DNA from: Cheiracanthium punctorium
Lineage: Eukaryota; Arthropoda; Arachnida; Araneae; Cheiracanthiidae
Assembly (NCBI GenBank): GCA_038373885.1
Contig: JAWZYV010019520.1
Coordinates: 1-64,000, forward strand
Length of the DNA: 64,000 nt
Direction: 5' to 3'
The notes under the pieces are model-generated. The model was not told the DNA's origin, searched no databases, and saw nothing but the letters and a program-made list of their open reading frames with translations. Shown here piece after piece: positions 11,401-21,205 of this stretch. How positions within the stretch are numbered: the first letter of the stretch is position 1; the number at the start of each line of letters is the position of its first letter. The translations under genes and the position numbers were made by a program.

Positions 11401-13063
11401 GAAAGTTTTAGGTTACCTCTGGAATTCAGACGATGATACGTTAAAATTAGCATGTGAATTTCTTAAATTTAATCAAAAATTTAATCCGTTAACTAAACGA
11501 TTACTTTTGAAAATTGCCTCAAAATTATACGACCCCATTGGCTTTATCACTCCCTTTACGCTGAGACCAAAAATTCTTCTTCAGGATATTTGGGATCAAA
11601 AATTTAAATGGGATGATCCTCTACCATTTGATATAACGAAAGAATGGAACAAATGGTGTGATGAATTAGAAGATTTAAAGGAATTTGAAATACCCAGATT
11701 TTACCTCAAGGACGCTAACGAAAATGAAGATTTTGAATTTCATTGTTTCGTCGACTCGAGCAAGCGAGCCTACGGTGCAGTCCTGTATATTCGGTATACA
11801 GATCATAACGGACAGTTTCGGACATCGTTAATTTGCTCCAAATCCAGAGTTGCACCACTTCAAAAATTAACTCTTCCAAGACTTGAATTGCTATCAGCTG
11901 TAGTCGGAAGTCGACTATATGAGTACGTAAGAAACAGCCTTTCAAATATAACAAATGCACGAATTAGATTCTGGACAGATTCGATGATTGTGCTTCATTG
12001 GATTCGTGGAAATTCTAAGAAACTGAAAACGTTTGTCCAAAATCGTGTGAGTGAGATTCGTTCAAGGACTGATGCTTCATTTTGGTCGCACTGCCCTGGA
12101 GATCAAAATCCAGCTGATGTGCTGACTCGAGGCGAATCTTTACGAAATCTGCTTGATAAAGAACTGTGGTGGAAAGGACCAAAGTGGTTGAGAGAAAGTG
12201 AAGATTATTGGCCAAAAGAAAGCCAAGAAATTGCGGACATTGAAAATTATGACGAAGTGAATGAGTCAACCGTTTTCACTATGAATGTCCAGACCGAAAA
12301 AATTGTTGACATTGAAAAATTTGGGCACTTAACGAAACTCTTACGCACAACTGCCTGGGTAAAAAGATTTATCTTTAACCTTAAGAATAAAGAAAACAGA
12401 AGATCTGGAACTCTTAGTAGCGACGAGTTACAGTCAGCAGAAGAATACTGGATAAGAAAAACTCAAGAAGAAAACTTCGGGGAAGAATTGGAAGCACTAA
12501 GGTGCGGGCGTGAAATATCTCCAAATTCCAAATTGAAAAATTTTTCCTTTGGGTTAGATGAAAACAATATTATTCGCCTTCGAAGCCGACTTCAGTATGC
12601 TGACATTACTCATAACGAAGCGTACCCGATGTTGTTACCCGACAGAAGTCACTTTACCAATCTCGTGATTCGCCGCAGCCATTTGCGGTTAGGGCATGCA
12701 GGAATTGCGGACACCTTAACAGACGTTAGAGAAAAATTTTGGATCCTAAAAGGACGACAGCGAATCAAGAGCATTGTGTTCAACTGCAATCTTTGCAAAA
12801 AATTTCGAGTTAAGCCTTTTACCCAAGACGAAGCTCCTCTTCCCCCAGATCGTATTAAGCAGACTCATCCATTTGAAGTAACGGGTATCGATTATGCTGG
12901 TCCCCTTTACGTAAAAAGTACAGACGGAACAAAAAAAGCCTACATTCTGCTTTTTACGTGTGCCGTCACCAGAGCTGTCCATCTTGAGCTCACCGAAGAT
13001 CTGCCCACCAGTCAATGCGGTCCAAATCAAATGTTGAACCGACGAAAAATTCGACTGTCTTAG
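8468..13063 (+). CDS. BEL/Pao gag-pol polyprotein, truncated in integrase
   Basis: The first ATG in frame is at 8468; an upstream TTG at 8450 is not a likely start. The product is 1531 residues. In order: a Pao-type gag region (DUF1759-like, about 8860-9300); three Cys/His clusters (about 9548-9590, 9638-9679, 9694-9732); an aspartic protease whose motif reads LLLDLGSQRSF (9881-9913), where the family has DSG or DTG; RT with TADIEQAF and YVDD (11219-11230); RNase H with FVDSSKRAYGAV, then FWTDS; and the integrase HLRLGH and CNLC zinc site followed by the first core Asp (GIDYAGPL). After LELTEDLPTS it jumps to unrelated residues and stops. The Ser-to-Leu change beside the catalytic Asp and the missing integrase acids suggest an inactive enzyme set. 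Confidence 0.93.
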   Translation: MTSEVTNRLKTQRGGLRTSFTKLTPKIDEALAKLDEEYLEIALAQLSEKEKQIIELDKLIIDEIEDCKQIPAEVESAQEYRDKIIMYKIKIEKVLKKCTNQETKNASADISNTITNDPSQNSNVPIKIKLPKINIEKFDGNPENFQEFWSQFKNAIHENQNLNKIDKFTYLKSLLKSKAQIAIQGLSLSDKNYDIAVKILEDRYGKKEILIRSHINNLLNLSPIRNASNIKDLRELYDTCEIQIRSLESLGIELDSYGNLLFPIITKLIPDSLILNYNREYKNETDSWNVTQLLEYLKTEIEIRERTFSFQKKESDYFQHNSKNRNERDLTRLGQNNFSKPKYAKNPSAAAFNVVSNENKCIFCSDDRHESNECKLSISDKKQSLLRQGRCFNCLQKFHVVNRCFKKPACNFCSQKHNQNICEKRLEPKAEVPQSETIVSSVTGDRNSNTDILLQTATVFVENKVKPAEIRLLLDLGSQRSFIESELVNELKLKIIGKETIKIYPFGSKEPQKEIINRVLVNLRNVRDPTKKIQLEALATDKISSAVIYRPEREIKEHCGINKFSLADESSDQLFRSGNEHSQLPDLPPVRILIGAEHYWSIVSGEIRRIPNSSVVAMDSLFGWVLSGSCDLENKIDTERSAKIMKVIVDSSREENSDLILQNFWKLDIMGIENEKRDLSNNDGEVVLKDFEKNIKFQNNRYKVKLPWNENADKLENNYEIAKCRLGKLVKRFDRDKEFYQRYRDVLSKQICEGIIEPVEFKEKEKMNIDREYYMPHQAVIRDDKITTKLRVVFDASSHSQNKLSLNDCLHSGPNLNPDSLKLLIDFRNKPIALTADIEQAFLQILLDENDRHAVRFLWLENDYERNASLKTTIFRMTRVLFGATPSPFLLAATLKHHIRKYEHKYPLAYRILNSQLYVDDLISGLENENQCFEIYRQIKEILHEGGFNMRKWKTNSECLQIKLDQAENCNESLRETSKVLGYLWNSDDDTLKLACEFLKFNQKFNPLTKRLLLKIASKLYDPIGFITPFTLRPKILLQDIWDQKFKWDDPLPFDITKEWNKWCDELEDLKEFEIPRFYLKDANENEDFEFHCFVDSSKRAYGAVLYIRYTDHNGQFRTSLICSKSRVAPLQKLTLPRLELLSAVVGSRLYEYVRNSLSNITNARIRFWTDSMIVLHWIRGNSKKLKTFVQNRVSEIRSRTDASFWSHCPGDQNPADVLTRGESLRNLLDKELWWKGPKWLRESEDYWPKESQEIADIENYDEVNESTVFTMNVQTEKIVDIEKFGHLTKLLRTTAWVKRFIFNLKNKENRRSGTLSSDELQSAEEYWIRKTQEENFGEELEALRCGREISPNSKLKNFSFGLDENNIIRLRSRLQYADITHNEAYPMLLPDRSHFTNLVIRRSHLRLGHAGIADTLTDVREKFWILKGRQRIKSIVFNCNLCKKFRVKPFTQDEAPLPPDRIKQTHPFEVTGIDYAGPLYVKSTDGTKKAYILLFTCAVTRAVHLELTEDLPTSQCGPNQMLNRRKIRLS

Positions 13064-13290
13064 TGTATGACGAAAAGCTTCCTCGATTTATGTGGAAGAT
13101 GGGTATAGTCATCAGTGTTCATCCCGGACGTGATGGAAAGACTCGTGCATGCACTATCAAACTTCCCAATGGAACTATACTGAAACGACCAATTCAACTT
13201 TTGTATCCTGTTGAACTTAATGTAGATGGAAAAGGACCTAGTGACTGTTTGTCCAAAGGTCCTTTGGGGCCGGAGGATGAAGCAGAATGA
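13015..13290 (+). pseudogene. BEL/Pao integrase C-terminal remnant (DUF5641-like)
   Basis: In a different frame from gag-pol, the segment reads VLVYDEKLPRFMW...GIVISVHPGRDG...RPIQLLYPVEL. This is the small C-terminal domain that ends BEL/Pao integrases. It begins almost at the point where the main frame loses homology (about 13010-13020), so an internal deletion removed the catalytic core between them and also shifted frame. By comparison with usual BEL length, roughly 0.8-1 kb is missing (inference). Confidence 0.8.
13266..13277 (+). other. Polypurine-tract-like segment
   Basis: GGGGCCGGAGGA abuts the 3' LTR, the usual position of the plus-strand primer. Two C residues interrupt it, so the assignment is moderate. 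Confidence 0.5.
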
Positions 13291-13641
13291 CTTTCCCCTG
13301 CGCCAGAAGAGGGCGCTTTTGAACTCTAATCTTTTTTCTTACCTTTCAGATGCATCGAAGGCTTCGATAAAAACTAACGTGGAAAGAGGGTTCTCCCTCT
13401 CCGATAACAAAATCTAAATGTCTTGTAAAATGTTGTGTAGTGTAAGATGTGTTTATTTAATCCAGAAATAAATTGTATTCGTCCTTTAGACACTCACTTA
13501 GATCTCTCAAACAGTTAGCTGGAAACAGGAAATCAACAGAAAAGCTACCAGGGCAGGTAGGCTAGATCTTTTTTATGAACTGTATTACTTATTTATATCA
13601 GAACTGAAATTCGAAAGAAATACAGTATAGCAATTGTTTCA
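13278..13641 (+). repeat. BEL/Pao 3' LTR
   Basis: 364 bp and the same start and end as the 5' LTR, followed by the duplicated CCCGT. The three differences from the 5' LTR imply a recent insertion; no date is given because the substitution rate is unknown. Confidence 0.95.
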
Positions 13642-13654
13642 CCCGTAATGGATG

Positions 13655-13900
13655 GGGTGAATCAAATTTCCATTCTAGATGATTTTGAAACCTTTTGCGC
13701 AAATCTTAGTTAAAAATGTTTCCAAATTTTATCTGTAGATGGAAATGAAAATGTTAAGGAGCAGTGTCAGTTATGGAAGCTGAAAACTTAGATAATATGG
13801 AAAATATTTAAATTTACGATAAATTCTAAAACTCACTGAAAGACAAAACTTGAATTTTTTTAGGTTGTGATTTAGCTGAGTATTTATATTAAAACATTCA
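13655..13900 (+). pseudogene. hAT transposase relic, BED zinc-finger region
   Basis: The nucleotide sequence aligns with 38263-38480 (the BED-coding part of the hAT at 33215-39884), sharing TTTTATCTGTAGATG and the following codons. Stops and indels prevent any open frame. It may be the continuation of the hAT end at 7317. Confidence 0.6.
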
Positions 13901-14065
13901 ACTGGGTCCATGGGCGTCGCAAGCTTTGGGGACAAAACTGCATTTTCCTTCACCGTATGTATTTAGAATTACATAAATTGTATGCTTCATTTCCATAAAT
14001 ATAATTTAATCTACTAAATCAAATTTTATTTGTTTTCTTGTATCTCTTTTTTGAAATACATAATA

Positions 14066-14226
14066 CCGTGTTTACTCGCGTAATAGTCGCACCCCCGTTT
14101 TGAAGTAGAAAAAATAGCTTTAGTTAGAATAACATGTTGTAAATTTTACCCTGCATAACAGTTGCACGTAGACTTTCACTCTGAAAAATTGGCAAAAAAG
14201 TGCGACTGTTACGCGAGTAAACACGG
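14066..14226. mobile_element. Tc1/mariner-like MITE, 161 bp
   Basis: Perfectly placed inverted ends: CCGTGTTTACTCGCGTAA on the left and its inverse on the right, about 28 bp with one mismatch (ATAGTCGCAC against ACAGTCGCAC). TA dinucleotides flank it at 14064-14065 and 14227-14228, as for Tc1/mariner insertions. There is no coding capacity. Confidence 0.85.
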
Positions 14227-14229
14227 TAC

Positions 14230-14599
14230 TTAAGTATGTGTATTTTGTTTGTTATTAATATTTTTGTAAATTTAAATTTCAAAGCTTTTTAAAATCTCAG
14301 ATGGTCATTACTACCCCCAGGTTATAATAGACCCACCTGTCCAAATATTCCGTATAAATTTATATTTGAAATAGTATAAAATATCTTCGTCATAGTGCCT
14401 TATCAACCCAATTTATGGCTTCGAGTTGTTTGTGTAATTATCGAATTAAAATAACAAAATATTTCATTGTCCGAGCCACATTACTTTAGAGTCTTGACTT
14501 ACACGAGAAATGCGTTCCCAGACCTCTCGCGTAAGGGAAAATTTGGCTTTGTGAGATAGGACATTAGTAGATCCAGAAGGTGGCCTCCAAACGAGCAGT
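14230..14599. other. No gene seen
   Basis: Unassigned AT-rich sequence between the MITE and the SINE. Confidence 0.4.
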
Positions 14600-14830
14600 C
14601 TTAGAAGTATATATTGCGTATATTAAGTCAAACTTGCACGATGGGTATCTGCCTAAAAAGTGTTTTTTTTTTTTTGGGGGGGGGGGTTCTAACGTGTATT
14701 TCCGTTACATTTGGAGAAAACCGACCAAAACTCCAGACCATTAAATCGACAGCCATGCGATCAGCGGTCTACCATTTTGAGTGCCTTATCCACTCGGACA
14801 TGGCAGAAACTCTTAGAAGATTGACTTTAA
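14600..14830 (-). repeat. SINE S1 copy
   Basis: On the minus strand the head TGTCCGAGTGGATAAGGCACTC resembles a tRNA A-box region. The body (GGTCTGGAGTTTTGGTCGG, then CGTTAGAACCCCC) matches the SINE at 48739-48973. A long T/G run interrupts the tail. Confidence 0.6.
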
Positions 14831-14849
14831 AAATTTTAAAGAACTTATA

Positions 14850-15359
14850 AGCATAGGCGCCGACTTCATGGGGCTTGAAGGGGCTTCAGTCCCCCCAATA
14901 TTTTTATTCAGGGGGCTGAGCCCCTTCAAAAATTTCACTCCAACTTATTTGTGTCAAATCATATTTCTTCCTCCAAATCGGTTAAACTTAAGAATCCTAA
15001 AAATAGAGAATGTATCGCTAGCTTCTTCTGTCTCCCACTCCGCTTTTTCTTTCACAGAGATTCAGGAATTACGTTGGGCGCCTGTAATGCCGTAAGGCAC
15101 TGATGTCAACCTTCTTTATCAAGAGCGCAAGCACAAACAAATGACCATCAGATAGCTAGGCAAAAAGAAACGGGTTTTTTCCCCCCCAACAACCCTTCAG
15201 ATTTTACACCGTGACACAATTGATGTTGGAATTGCTTTCTAGTAGGGAGAAGACTGCGCTTTTTTTTAGGAGGGTCGTTCTCATGTAATGTAATCTTTCT
15301 TTTTTAAATCAGTACAGCAAAAGCTTTCACTTTTATTCTATTGTGAGATACAGACTCTT
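14850..15359. other. GC-rich MITE-like debris, no gene
   Basis: The segment 14858-15090 opens AGGCGCCGACTTCATGGGG and closes GGGCGCCTG, which could be a decayed inverted-repeat element. No clean duplication was found. The rest is unassigned. Confidence 0.35.
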
Positions 15360-15374
15360 CTGTAGACGAATGTA

Positions 15375-15530
15375 GGAAAAAACGCGAACGGAAAAAACGC
15401 GAACGGTAAAAACGCGAACGGAAAAAACGCCAAACGGAAAAAACGCGAACGGTAAAAACGCGAACGGAAAAAACGCCAAACGGAAAAAACGCGAACGGTA
15501 AAAACGCGAACCGGAAAAAACGCGAACCAG
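15375..15530 (+). repeat. Left terminal array of X copy B, 15-16 bp unit x ~10
   Basis: Units alternate among GGAAAAAACGCGAAC, GGTAAAAACGCGAAC and GGAAAAAACGCCAAAC, giving a higher-order period of about 46 bp. The array begins six bases inside the element edge. Confidence 0.9.
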
Positions 15531-15983
15531 AAAAAAAAGAATATCCCCCCCCTCAGAATAATAATTTTTATTTAAATATTGACATGAAATTATTGTGTTT
15601 TGTAGTAAATACGATAATGGTATTTAATCAAATATTGGACTGCCTCAAAATTCTTTTGTTTTTGAAGTAAAGGAGCCACTTTTTATATTTTGAGAGCATA
15701 TATCTTCATATTAATCATGGAAATTTACAACATTAAATAAAAAGGAAATAATTGCTTTTAGCTTGTCAAGCTACTTGTCAAGGTCATGAAAGCCGTGTCC
15801 CTTCCAAGAAAAAAATAGGGGAGATTCCCCGGACAATGGGGACCGGGGACTATGGGAGATAACGTACCGGAAAACGCCTAAGGCAAGATGAACAAACAGG
15901 TTTTTTTTAGGTTGAGGTTCGTACTGCACAGATTTTACATTCAAGAATATTATATCCAGAAAAACATTTAAAAGCTGTGCGGT

Positions 15984-16413
15984 CATGGGCGCACCCACGG
16001 AGGGGGCTATGGGGGCTAAAGCCCCCCCCCTAAACCTGGAGTGTTAGATGTGAAAAACTTTGAAAATTGTCACTAACGAATTATAATATTTTACCTTAAA
16101 AAATTGTCTTCAAATTATTTCTAATTTTTGTGGGGGGGGGGGATTAATTAAAAGTGGGGGAATGTTGGTTTTTAAATAAATACTTACAGTTAGTGCATAA
16201 ATTACCAACTTTTAAAGTTAGAACTGGAAAGATTAGATATTGGTTGAAAAAAAGACTATGAAAAGATTGGGCTTGTGTTCTATGGGCAAGTGGTAACGAA
16301 TATTTTGAAGTTATAATGGAGTTATAGCTATAATCGAGGTCACTTATAACCGAGTTTGGCAGTATTTATAACCCCAGTCCCCACCCTAAACCAAAATCCT
16401 GAGTGCGCCACTG
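15984..16413. mobile_element. hAT-like MITE, 430 bp, inside X copy B
   Basis: It is flanked by an exact 8-bp duplication TGTGCGGT (15976-15983 and 16414-16421). The ends read CATGGGCGCACCCAC and, inverted, CAGTGGCGCACTCAG. Removing it restores alignment of copy B to copy C. The right end resembles the left end of the MITE at 56632-57058, so they are probably one family. Confidence 0.85.
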
Positions 16414-17985
16414 TGTGCGGTAATAAATATATTTTATCACAGTTTAAAAAATTAATTTTTATATCAATTATTCTGTTGAGAAAGATACAATCATTGTATT
16501 GAGATTTTTTTAAAAACAAAATATTCAAAATTATTTAAAAGGGCATTTTTAGCGTTAAATAGAAACTTAATTGATTTCAAACGATTTATTTAAATTTGAA
16601 TGAAATTTAAACTCGTAATCATTTGATTTTTCTCCGCTAGAGTATTTAAATCATTTTTATTTCCTAGTTTTATGTGATCTAAACAGTAATGAATTATATA
16701 AATGACATTAAAACAGATACAAATTAAAATCAAAATATTTAGTAGATTAGAGCCATGTGCCTTTAATTAACTGAAATTGATCACAATTTTTTTTTAAAGA
16801 ATGAGGGGGGGGGGAGTGTTTGCCTTTACACCTTCTCACCTTTAAAAGGGGAGACTTTAAAAATGCACGAGATTTAAAAATTCTCCTGAACATAATAAAA
16901 TAGAGAAATAGTTTAATTAATGAATTATTAATTTACCAAGTTTAATTAATTAATTACTAATTTAACAAACTGAATGTTCAATTTGTTTGTATTCTTAGGA
17001 CAAGGACCAGAACTAGTCATTCCGCAACAAATTATAGCAGTTGCGAAAATTTTAAGTACCATCTCTCACCTACCAAGATCACCCTAAAAAAGAATATCCT
17101 ATCACACCGTTTTAACATGTACGTTCTCTGTAATAAATTCTTACCTTCAGTTTATTCCTTACCAACCATGGCTAATGTAACTGGCTTTCTTTTTATAAGT
17201 GCATGATTTTATTTTGATTCATCATAATTCATTCTGATTCATCTTGTTAGCTTTTCGGTTTTAAATTATTAGAATAATGAATGATTTATCAGTATATATT
17301 TATGTATACATATTTTTGTTTTTTAAAATATTCATTTTAAGCATGAATAGTCTTATTTTAAAAATGCTTTTTTTAATTAAGTCATGGTATTAATAAGTCA
17401 ACAACTAATAAAAACAACTTAAAATAAACTCTTCAAATTAAATGTTAGTGTAATTGTAACTTTTCAAACAAATTTTCATTTCTAAATGCTAAAAACCCCT
17501 TTTTACAGGAAACTTTTTAAAAATGATTTAAAACTTATTTCTTAAAATATAAAATATTGGCTATTTATAACACTGATTAAAATTAATGGTTAATTTGTTT
17601 TCTTAGAATAGTTTTAATAATTATATTTTTGCTATTATTGATATAGCAAAGCTTATTGCCCCCTCACCAACTTTGATTAAACATATCTGTAAGCCTTCTT
17701 AGAAGAAAGAGGGCTGTATAAAAAATACATGTTTCTATTTATTTACATTTAATATTCAGAAAATTTTATTTGATACCATAAAATAACTATGTAATTTATT
17801 CTATATATCTATGATCAACATTTAAAGAAGGAAACTCTAATGCAGGGTCAGGGTTTTTAAGACAACCTCGATAACAGTGTTTGGAAGTGATTATGATTTT
17901 TATTTAATATTAAATAACTTTTTACTTTCACTGTAAATTATCATGAAAGTTATTTATGTTTTATGGCAGATCTAAACAAGGATTG

Positions 17986-18280
17986 TTTGCCAGGAGAGGT
18001 CAGCTCGCGTCACTGAATGTGTCGCTTAGAGCTACATATACGTCCTTCCCGTAATTTCCCGCCGGAATTTGGAACCTCATCAGAAGGTGGGGGACTTCTG
18101 AATATTGGCACCCCTCGGAAACTGCTAGCGACCGCCGAGAGGACTTTCGGAACCACGGATTTAACGTGCACGTACGCCGCATGTACACGGTGGTCTTTCG
18201 TGGTACGCCGGTATCGAACCCACAACCTTCCTGTTACGAGTCCAACGCCTTAACCGCTGGGCTACCACGGCCCCTTCTAC
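17986..18280 (-). repeat. tRNA-derived SINE (family S2) inside X copy B
   Basis: On the minus strand it opens GGCCGTGGTAGCCCAGCGG with an A-box (TAGCCCAGCGGTTAAGG) and a B-box (GGGTTCGATACC), resembling a tRNA gene with a CGT-type anticodon loop. An unrelated body of about 190 bp follows. ACAAGGATTG flanks it on both sides (17976-17985 and 18281-18290). The body and target duplication argue against a functional tRNA gene. Confidence 0.8.
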
Positions 18281-18966
18281 ACAAGGATTGACTGCTTAAT
18301 TTAGACATGCCTTGGGTGGAGGACTTTTTGAAGGGTCCTAACCCGAATTCACATTACAGATGGAGAAAGTGGCCGCGCGGTAAGCCAGAACCCTATACCT
18401 ATACATTAGTCTTTTACTAATTGTGATGAAATTAGTAAAAATTATTTATTCTACAATGTGAAAGGTACTTGATTAAATTTTTTAAAAATTTTTATTAGAT
18501 AAATTTATATCTTATAAAGCTCTCTTCTTTATAAAACTTACAGCTTATTAAACTTTTAAGATAAACTGAAAAAAAACTTGCTGAAATACGCAAGACTGAT
18601 AAAGTATAAATATTTTAAAGGATAACTTATCAAATGTTGAACTATTCATATATGAATAAAATACAGCAAGAAAAAAAAAGATGCAATAAATCTATTATTA
18701 CAATTAATATAACTTGATGTAAAACTGTGAGAGTATTATTAAGAAAAGGGAAAATACTATTCACTTTCGCTCAACGAATAAAACATTTTTGCATAAAATA
18801 CTTTGCATTGCATTAAAAATAAAAATAAAGAAATAAATATTTTAAAGAAAACCTAGTATTTAGAAAGAATTTAAAACCACAACCTATTGGGAATGAGAAA
18901 AATTGTTTAAACGAATCGCTTAAAAAATAACCCTGTTTAAATTAAGCTAGTCTGAAAGTGAAAAGT

Positions 18967-18968
<2 letters not shown>

Positions 18969-18999
<31 letters not shown>
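18969..18999. repeat. Poly(T) tract, 31 T
   Basis: An uninterrupted homopolymer within X copy B. The matching place in copy C has no such run, so it is a local expansion or the tail of a lost insertion. Confidence 0.9.
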
Positions 19000-19003
<4 letters not shown>

Positions 19004-19706
19004 AAAACAAAAAGAAAAACAAATATTCTCTCAAGTCACAGGCTGGAGTTTCTTTTTGCATTTTTAAGTGGAACGGTTAAAACGACCCTTCAAACAAATA
19101 TTTAAAATAAAAAGATTTGGGGACAGAGGGGACACCCCCCCCCCTGTAACCCCCTCTCCCGATTGCGATAGTTCATATGTACAATATGCTTAGAAAACTT
19201 GATAACAATAGCTTTTTTAGACAAGGATTATCCCCGCTCCCAGACCAACTGAAAATTTGGAGGGTCACATGAAGATTTGAGGGGGTCACATGTCGAATTT
19301 AAGAGCAGAAAAGGAAATTTCTTTTAAATTTTAAAACAAATGTCCGTTTAAAAATTTTTGAACGAAGTGGGAGGAAAGGGGGACACAGCCCCCCCTGTGC
19401 CCCCCCCCTCTTCGACCCTACGCCTATGGTTCGAATGTATTGTACTCTTAGGAAAACCTATTAACAATAGCTTCCTAAGGAAGGCTCATCACTGCTCCAG
19501 ACCTACTGAAATTTTGGGGGTGCACAGGAAACATTTGAGGGGGTCATATCGAAATTTTAGAGCAGAAAAGAAAAGTTTCTTTAAAATTTCAAACATGTTT
19601 ATTTTTTTAAAAATTGACGAAATTGTTCGGGGGGGACACGTGACCCCCTTGCCCCCCCCCCCAACCGACGCTACGCCTATAGTTCATATGTTAAATGAAT
19701 CATGTT

Positions 19707-19847
19707 GGCGTTTTTACCGTTCGCGTTTTTTCCGTTTGGCGTTTTTTCCGTTCGCGTTTTTACCGTTCGCGTTTTTTCCGGTTGGCGTTTTTTCCGTGGG
19801 CGTTTTTACCGTTCGCGTTTTTTCCGTTCGCGTTTTTTCCGCACACC
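19707..19847 (-). repeat. Right terminal array of X copy B, inverted
   Basis: About nine inverted copies of the GGAAAAAACGCGAAC unit, with the same GGT and GCCAAAC variants as the left array, ending CCGCACACC. Left and right arrays could pair into a stem of more than 100 bp. Confidence 0.9.
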
Positions 19848-19856
19848 CTGTAGACG

Positions 19857-21200
19857 TCTTACCATAAGGGAGATTTTCTCATTGTGCAAAACTGCAAACG
19901 ATTGTGACATTCCCATTTCCCAGCAGTATTAAGTTTCGATGCTGAAAATAAACCGTTTAAATGTGACTTAAAAACAATTCAAGGCAGAAAATTGATAGTC
20001 AAATTTAAGTTTGAAGATTTTAAATCATGAAGAACCTTGTGAGATAGATGAAAAATTGATGTTTAATACAGTTTCGGATATAGACAGTATTCATTTCTTT
20101 ATACGCTTTATCAAAACTTTACTAATATCGAACGCTTAACGTTTCTGATTTAGCTACAGTTAAGAGCTAAATAAAAAATGATTTCATAAAAATCTTCGAG
20201 CAGCACAACTTCTGGATTATATTTTATAATTGCTTGCTCTTATCTTCTCTCTTTACATATAAAACTCTATCCCCCATCAAGGGCGTAATCAGAGGTGGGG
20301 GGGGGCGGGGCGGGCTACGCGGGCTGAGCACTACTTAGCTGTCTCCCAGCCCCCCTACGATTTTCAAAAATTTTTGTTAGTTTACACATAAATACGAAAA
20401 TTTAGAAACGAACATTTGAAAACCATGAAATCTTTAAGAAGACTCGTTGTTTTAGGCGAATTTCGCTTCATAATTGCAAGATTTCTGTTCGGTTTATTAT
20501 TTTGCTACTCTTGGCTGCATGTGGTGCCAGTGGCGGTTCCAGAGGGGGTCACAGTGGTCATGACCCCCTTGGGCCTAGATTTAACCATCTCGCCAAGGAA
20601 GAAGGAAGAAAAAAAAACGAGGGCCCAAGCCGAGCTTGGACAAGGCCCAAAATTCAGAGAGGCCTTGATCATGTGCATACATATCATATTGTGTTGCTGA
20701 AAGAGAATTCCTCTTTAGAAAACCATTAGTCTCTGACTAATTTACTTTATTTTATAACAACACTAAAGTATGCACACAATATTCTGACTATGTGCTCAGT
20801 CGTTATTCCTTGGCAGAAAAATATGCAGCCGTTTTGTAAATATGTGCATTCATCCATATTCATCCATACATAGAGGGCAAATGAAAGGGGAGTCACAGCG
20901 AGCATGATTAAGGTAAGGGTGGATGGGGTAGTTGCCTCGAACTCACAATAAAAGAAAACGATCAAAATCAAAAAATGGTTTTAGAAAAATGTGTGAATTG
21001 GGCGTGTGATACATATACTCGTATTCGACCCCCACCTCCACCCCACACTTGCAAATAGCCTCCCTCTTCTGTAAAAGCACTCTATGGAGCACCTATGTTT
21101 GTAAATTATTATTTATGGAATATCAAACTAGCGTAACTGCTACAAAACCATAAAAATTATAGAGGAGGAAGGAGGGGGCTGTCATGGGGAAAGAGGGACT
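19857..21200. other. No gene seen; one transposon end
   Basis: Mostly AT-rich unique-looking DNA. At 20530 CAGTGGCGGTTCCAGAGGGGG looks like a hAT-type end, but no partner end was found. A G-rich patch lies at 20298-20325. Confidence 0.4.
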
Positions 21201-21205
21201 ATACC

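Larger units (their letters stand above)
8042..13641 (+). mobile_element. BEL/Pao LTR retrotransposon, young but integrase-deleted
   Basis: A 5.6 kb element with 364-bp direct LTRs, both TG...CA, flanked by the 5-bp duplication CCCGT (8037-8041 and 13642-13646). The LTRs differ at only three positions, all near the 5' side (8119, 8140, 8146). A primer-binding-like TTGGTGCCGAAAACC follows the left LTR. A single fused gag-pol frame carries gag, zinc knuckles, protease, RT, RNase H and the start of integrase, in the order that defines BEL/Pao. Most of the integrase core is missing, so this copy could move only in trans. Confidence 0.95.
15369..19847 (+). mobile_element. Repeat X, copy B: 4.5 kb element with inverted tandem-array ends
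   Basis: The 9-bp CTGTAGACG occurs exactly at both edges (15360-15368 and 19848-19856). The left end is a direct array of GGAAAAAACGCGAAC units and the right end is the same array inverted, closing with CCGCACACC. The interior is non-coding and aligns with copies A and C. The right third consists of about 270-bp G/C-palindrome modules. A hAT element and a SINE have inserted into it. The 9-bp duplication would suit a Mutator-like element and the array ends recall foldback elements, but no transposase is visible, so the class is open. Confidence 0.75.

Noticed and set aside
15375..15530. CRISPR-like array
   Set aside because: Units are contiguous with no unique spacers, and the partner array is inverted at the far element end; the context is eukaryotic transposon DNA.
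18188..18280. tRNA-Thr-like gene
   Set aside because: A and B boxes are good, but it is the head of a longer unit with a 10-bp target duplication, so it is a SINE.
19358..19932. 169-residue plus frame with FFPFAF repeats
   Set aside because: It reads through X modules and the inverted terminal array; the repeats come from the 15-16 bp DNA unit.
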